A stretch of 30,000 nucleotides of DNA from Prorocentrum cordatum (taxonomy: Eukaryota > Sar > Dinophyceae > Prorocentrales > Prorocentraceae). The translations under genes and the position numbers were made by a program. Positions 27,570-30,000 of this stretch are shown here, piece by piece. Location of the stretch: the NCBI GenBank assembly GCA_963575745.1, contig CAUYUJ010018048.1, positions 806,290-836,289 on the forward strand. Direction: 5' to 3'. The notes below the pieces were generated by a model, which was not told the origin of the DNA, did no database searches, and worked only from the letters and a program-made list of their open reading frames with translations. Position 1 is the first letter of the stretch; every line of letters begins with the position of its first letter.

Positions 27570-28990
27570 ATGCGGGTTCAGCGCAGAGAAGGGCCCGGGC
27601 CCCCGCGCAGTGCCGGGAGGAGTTCCAGCGCCTGCGCCACTTGCAGCGCGACACCAGCGAGCCATAAAGGACGCCCTTTGCGCTCGAAGAGCGCTCCCAA
27701 GAGCCACGGACATGCCCTGCGCGGCGCCCAGGCTACGCCAGCCACGGCCACGACGATTTCGACCAGCTCGACAGCGCAGGCCAGCGCAAGCAGAACCGCC
27801 ACGACCAGCACCTGTCAGCGCCCTGCTGGCGGCGGCGACGCCAACGCTCTCAGCACCCCCTCGACGCGAGGATGGCGGCGGCAGCAGCAGTAGCGGAGAT
27901 GGGCGCGCAGACCAAACCAGTGGATGCCAAGCCGCTAGGAGGCCCGAAGAGAGCACAGCGGCGCCTCCACCTGAGCCCCTCCCAGGACTCGCAAGGATCC
28001 GGGCCGAGCTCCGCGCGGCCCCGCGCGGGGAGGGCCCCGCCGCTAGCCATGGCCAGCCTCCAGGGGCCGCCAGCGCACGGGCGCGACTGGCCTCGGGAAG
28101 AGGATGGGCGGCGTCGAGGGCGAGGTGAGCGACCGCGAGAAGGCCAACCCCCGCAGCGACGAGGAGCGCGACGGAGACGTAAAGGGGAGCGCCCATCCAA
28201 GACGCGCAGCAGCAAGGACAAGAGTTTAGTGGCATTACACTGGTCGATACTGGAGCTGGCCCTCCAGACGGCGCACGCACAAGGGACGAATGGCCACGTC
28301 GGCGCCCATCGACGCGCGCACTACGCCAGCCGCGCATCCCACGGCCGCGAAGATCAGCGCAGAGGTGGAGGCTACAAAGCGACGCTCGACACGCCGCGCA
28401 CCCAGGGGGGCGAGGGCAAGCAGATGATGAAGGAGACCGGACCCCCTTCGGCGAGCATGGGTCTCGCGACCTTGGAGGGCTTGATGCGGCGCGACATCGG
28501 GGGCGCAGCCAAGCGCGATCCGGAGGCGCACTGCGGCAAGTGCCAGCCCGGGGGCGAGATCATCGAACCAGAAGTGGACAACGGCGACCTCGAGCCGTAG
28601 ATTAGTTTCACGGGGCCGGGGCCATGCTACGGCGCGCAAGGGGCGAAGGTCACTGTGGGCGCGCCCACAGGGGAGGGACACGGGCTCATCCAGAGGGCCT
28701 TCAAGAACGAGGACACCGCAGTGCATCACAAAGGAGTAGCTCCAGCGGGCTGGCTGGAGCTGGGGGGCGAAGTGGGCCACTGGCTGGGGGCGATATCGGA
28801 AGGTCTTTAGAAACTGGGCGCCAGCCACATCACCCACCTGTCCATCGAGTCGTGCGATTCGTAAGCGGCGGTATGATGCCAGGCTCGCCGCCAGCTCCCG
28901 CTTCCCCTGGTTCGGACAGGGGCGCTGCGCTCCCATGTCCGCAGGCCACCGACCCGGATAGTTTCGAGGCCAACGGAGCGGCCGTAGCAG
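27570..28990 (+). mobile_element. Fourth LINE piece: ORF1-like region (decayed)
   Basis: An early frame reads CREEFQRLRHLQRDTSEP then a stop, followed by HDDFDQLDSAGQRKQNRH. The longest open frame starts at 27872 (ATG, MAAAAAVAEMGAQTKP) and runs 242 residues to 28600. It has a Pro/Arg-rich N-terminal half, a basic stretch (KGERPSKTRSSKDKS), then LVALHWSILELALQTA, MMKETGPPSASMGLATLEGL and EIIEPEVDNGDLEP. Beyond the TAG, frame reading resumes as GLIQRAFKNEDTAVHHKG and PAGWLELGGEV (about 28690-28770). This order resembles the helical ORF1-type proteins of endonuclease-bearing dinoflagellate LINEs, which are thought to bind the element's RNA. The match is from memory and weaker than for the RNase H parts. 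A host gene is possible, but the interrupting stops favour a dead element. Confidence 0.45.
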
Positions 28991-28996
28991 ATTCAG

Positions 28997-29036
28997 TTCG
29001 GGCGTAGCCCGAATTTGTTTTCGGGCGTAGCCCGCA
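28997..29036. repeat. Tandem TTCGGGC-GTA-GCCCG hairpins
   Basis: A perfect 7-bp stem with a GTA loop (28997-29013) is followed by a second near copy (29020-29036; 6-bp stem) with an identical ATTTG word after each. They lie directly between the LINE piece and the 53-bp satellite. Confidence 0.75.
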
Positions 29037-29086
29037 TTTGTTTCTCGCGAGGTAAACTGAACTGAACAGACTCGTCGCACCCGTTA

Positions 29087-29832
29087 CGCGATGGTTTTAT
29101 TCTCGGCCGCTGAGGGCGCAACCGATGGCGCAACCGATGAGAGACGATTTCGTTCTCGGCCGCCGAAGGCACAATCTATGGCGCAACTGTTAGGAGACGG
29201 TTTCATTCTCGGCCGCCGAGGCCGCAACCGATGGCGCAACCGATCGGCGACGGTTTTATTCTCGGCCGCCGAGGGCGCAACCGATGGCACAACGGATGAG
29301 AGACGGTTTTATTCTCGGCCGCCGAGGGCGCAACCTATGGCACAACCGATGAGGGACGGTTTGATTCTCGGCCGCCGAGGGCGCAAACCATGGCGCAACC
29401 GATGGGAGACGGTTTTAGTCTCGGCCGCCGAAGGCGCAACCGATGGGAGACGGTTTTATTTTCGGCCGCCGACGGCGCAACCTATGGCGCAACCGATAGG
29501 GGGCGGTCTTATTTTCGGCCGCCGGGGGCGCAACCTATGGCGCAACCGATAGTGGGTGGTTTTATTTTCGGCCGCCGAAGGTGCAACCTATGGCGCAACC
29601 TATACGAGACTGCTTTATCTTCTGCCGCCGAAGGCGCAACCTATGGCGCAATCGATACGAGACGGTTTTATGTTTTGCCGCCGAGGGCGCAACCGATGGC
29701 GCAACCGATGAGAGGCGGTTTCATTGTCGGCCGCCGAAGGCACAACCGATGGCGCAACCGATAGGAGGCGGTTTTATTTTCAGCCGCCTGAGGCGCAACC
29801 GATGGCGCAACCCATGGCGCAACCCATGGCCG
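29087..29832. repeat. 53-bp satellite, about 14 copies
   Basis: The word TCGGCCGCCGA recurs with its GGCC at 29105, 29158, 29211, 29264, 29317, 29370, 29423, then 29464 (41 bp), 29517, 29570, 29623, 29676, 29729 and 29782. Each unit has TTTTATTCTCGGCCGCCGA, then one or two GGCGCAACCGAT sub-units (12 bp), then GAGAGACGG. The one short unit has lost a single 12-bp sub-unit; the last unit has gained extra ones. The frames stay open over long stretches but cycle through all three phases, so coding is unlikely. Confidence 0.95.
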
Positions 29833-29866
29833 CTGCCGCCGAGAGGAGCGAGGTCCCAGGACGAGA

Positions 29867-30000
29867 ATCCTAGACGAGGACGACGGAGAGGAGCTAGAGC
29901 AGCAGGAAGACGAGGACGAAGAGGATAAAGAGGAGGACGCTGGCGACGATCAGGATGGGGAGGAGGACGGGGAGGAAAACGAGCAGTACGACGACGATGC
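29867..30000 (+). CDS. Acidic low-complexity reading frame, cut by the window edge
   Basis: Frame 2 reads ILDEDDGEELEQQEDEDEED and continues with mostly Asp and Glu to the last base, including DDQDGEEDGEENEQYDDD. Such acidic tracts occur in chromatin and nucleolar proteins, but GA-rich low-complexity DNA gives the same result. No ATG is found in frame between the satellite and this stretch, so a start or an upstream exon is not identified. The Tyr, Gln and Asn codons make it less repetitive than the GGA arrays elsewhere in the window. Confidence 0.3.
   Translation, partial: MLDEDDGEELEQQEDEDEEDKEEDAGDDQDGEEDGEENEQYDDD

Noticed and set aside
29087-29832. CRISPR-like array
   Set aside because: Units are head to tail with no unique spacers, and the context is eukaryotic.

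Overview
The window looks like nuclear DNA of a dinoflagellate (a Prorocentrum-, Polarella- or Symbiodiniaceae-like alga), although no species marker is visible. The reasons are: GC-rich unique sequence broken by very long di-, tri-, tetra- and pentanucleotide arrays; very low density of intact genes; one compact ankyrin-repeat reading frame; and several decayed non-LTR retrotransposon (LINE) pieces whose endonuclease, reverse-transcriptase and RNase H motifs resemble those common in dinoflagellate genomes. There is no bacterial operon, rRNA, tRNA or CRISPR array. No spliced-leader relic was recognised.

Layout. 1-1140: the only convincing intact coding region, a 163-residue ankyrin-repeat protein (331-822, +). 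1145-5045: microsatellites (TACA, CCTA, TA, CAT, CAGA) alternating with short-period GC-rich arrays whose unit is close to one DNA helical turn (10-10.5 bp). 5045-6957: mostly unrecognised, with a reversed 10.5-bp array and a MITE-like inverted-repeat segment. 6958-9540: TCC arrays flanking a nested 206-214-bp tandem repeat. 9541-11260: a large imperfect inverted arrangement of GGA-type then TCC-type sequence. 11820-16210: LINE material (coiled-coil ORF1-like part, then zinc-finger, RNase H and C-terminal parts) with internal in-frame duplications. 16330-19495: GGA/GTC arrays, a 700-bp degenerate pentanucleotide field, a poly(A) tract, a ~83-bp satellite and a nested inverted repeat. 20085-21490: a second LINE RNase H remnant. 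21515-22542: TCC arrays and a 42-bp repeat that encodes a 14-residue repeat. 22600-27060: a third LINE (endonuclease to reverse-transcriptase C-terminus) interrupted by about 1.2 kb of palindromes, a duplication and a CGT array. 27570-28990: a fourth, ORF1-like LINE piece. 29087-29832: a 53-bp satellite. 29867-30000: an acidic reading frame running off the edge.

All four LINE pieces and the ankyrin gene read on the + strand. Every LINE piece carries stops or frame changes, so none can be active as it stands. The most unusual signal is that several unrelated tandem arrays have units close to whole numbers of helical turns: 10, 10.5/21, 42, 53 and about 83 bp. Function was inferred only from motifs visible by eye; no alignment or database search was possible.
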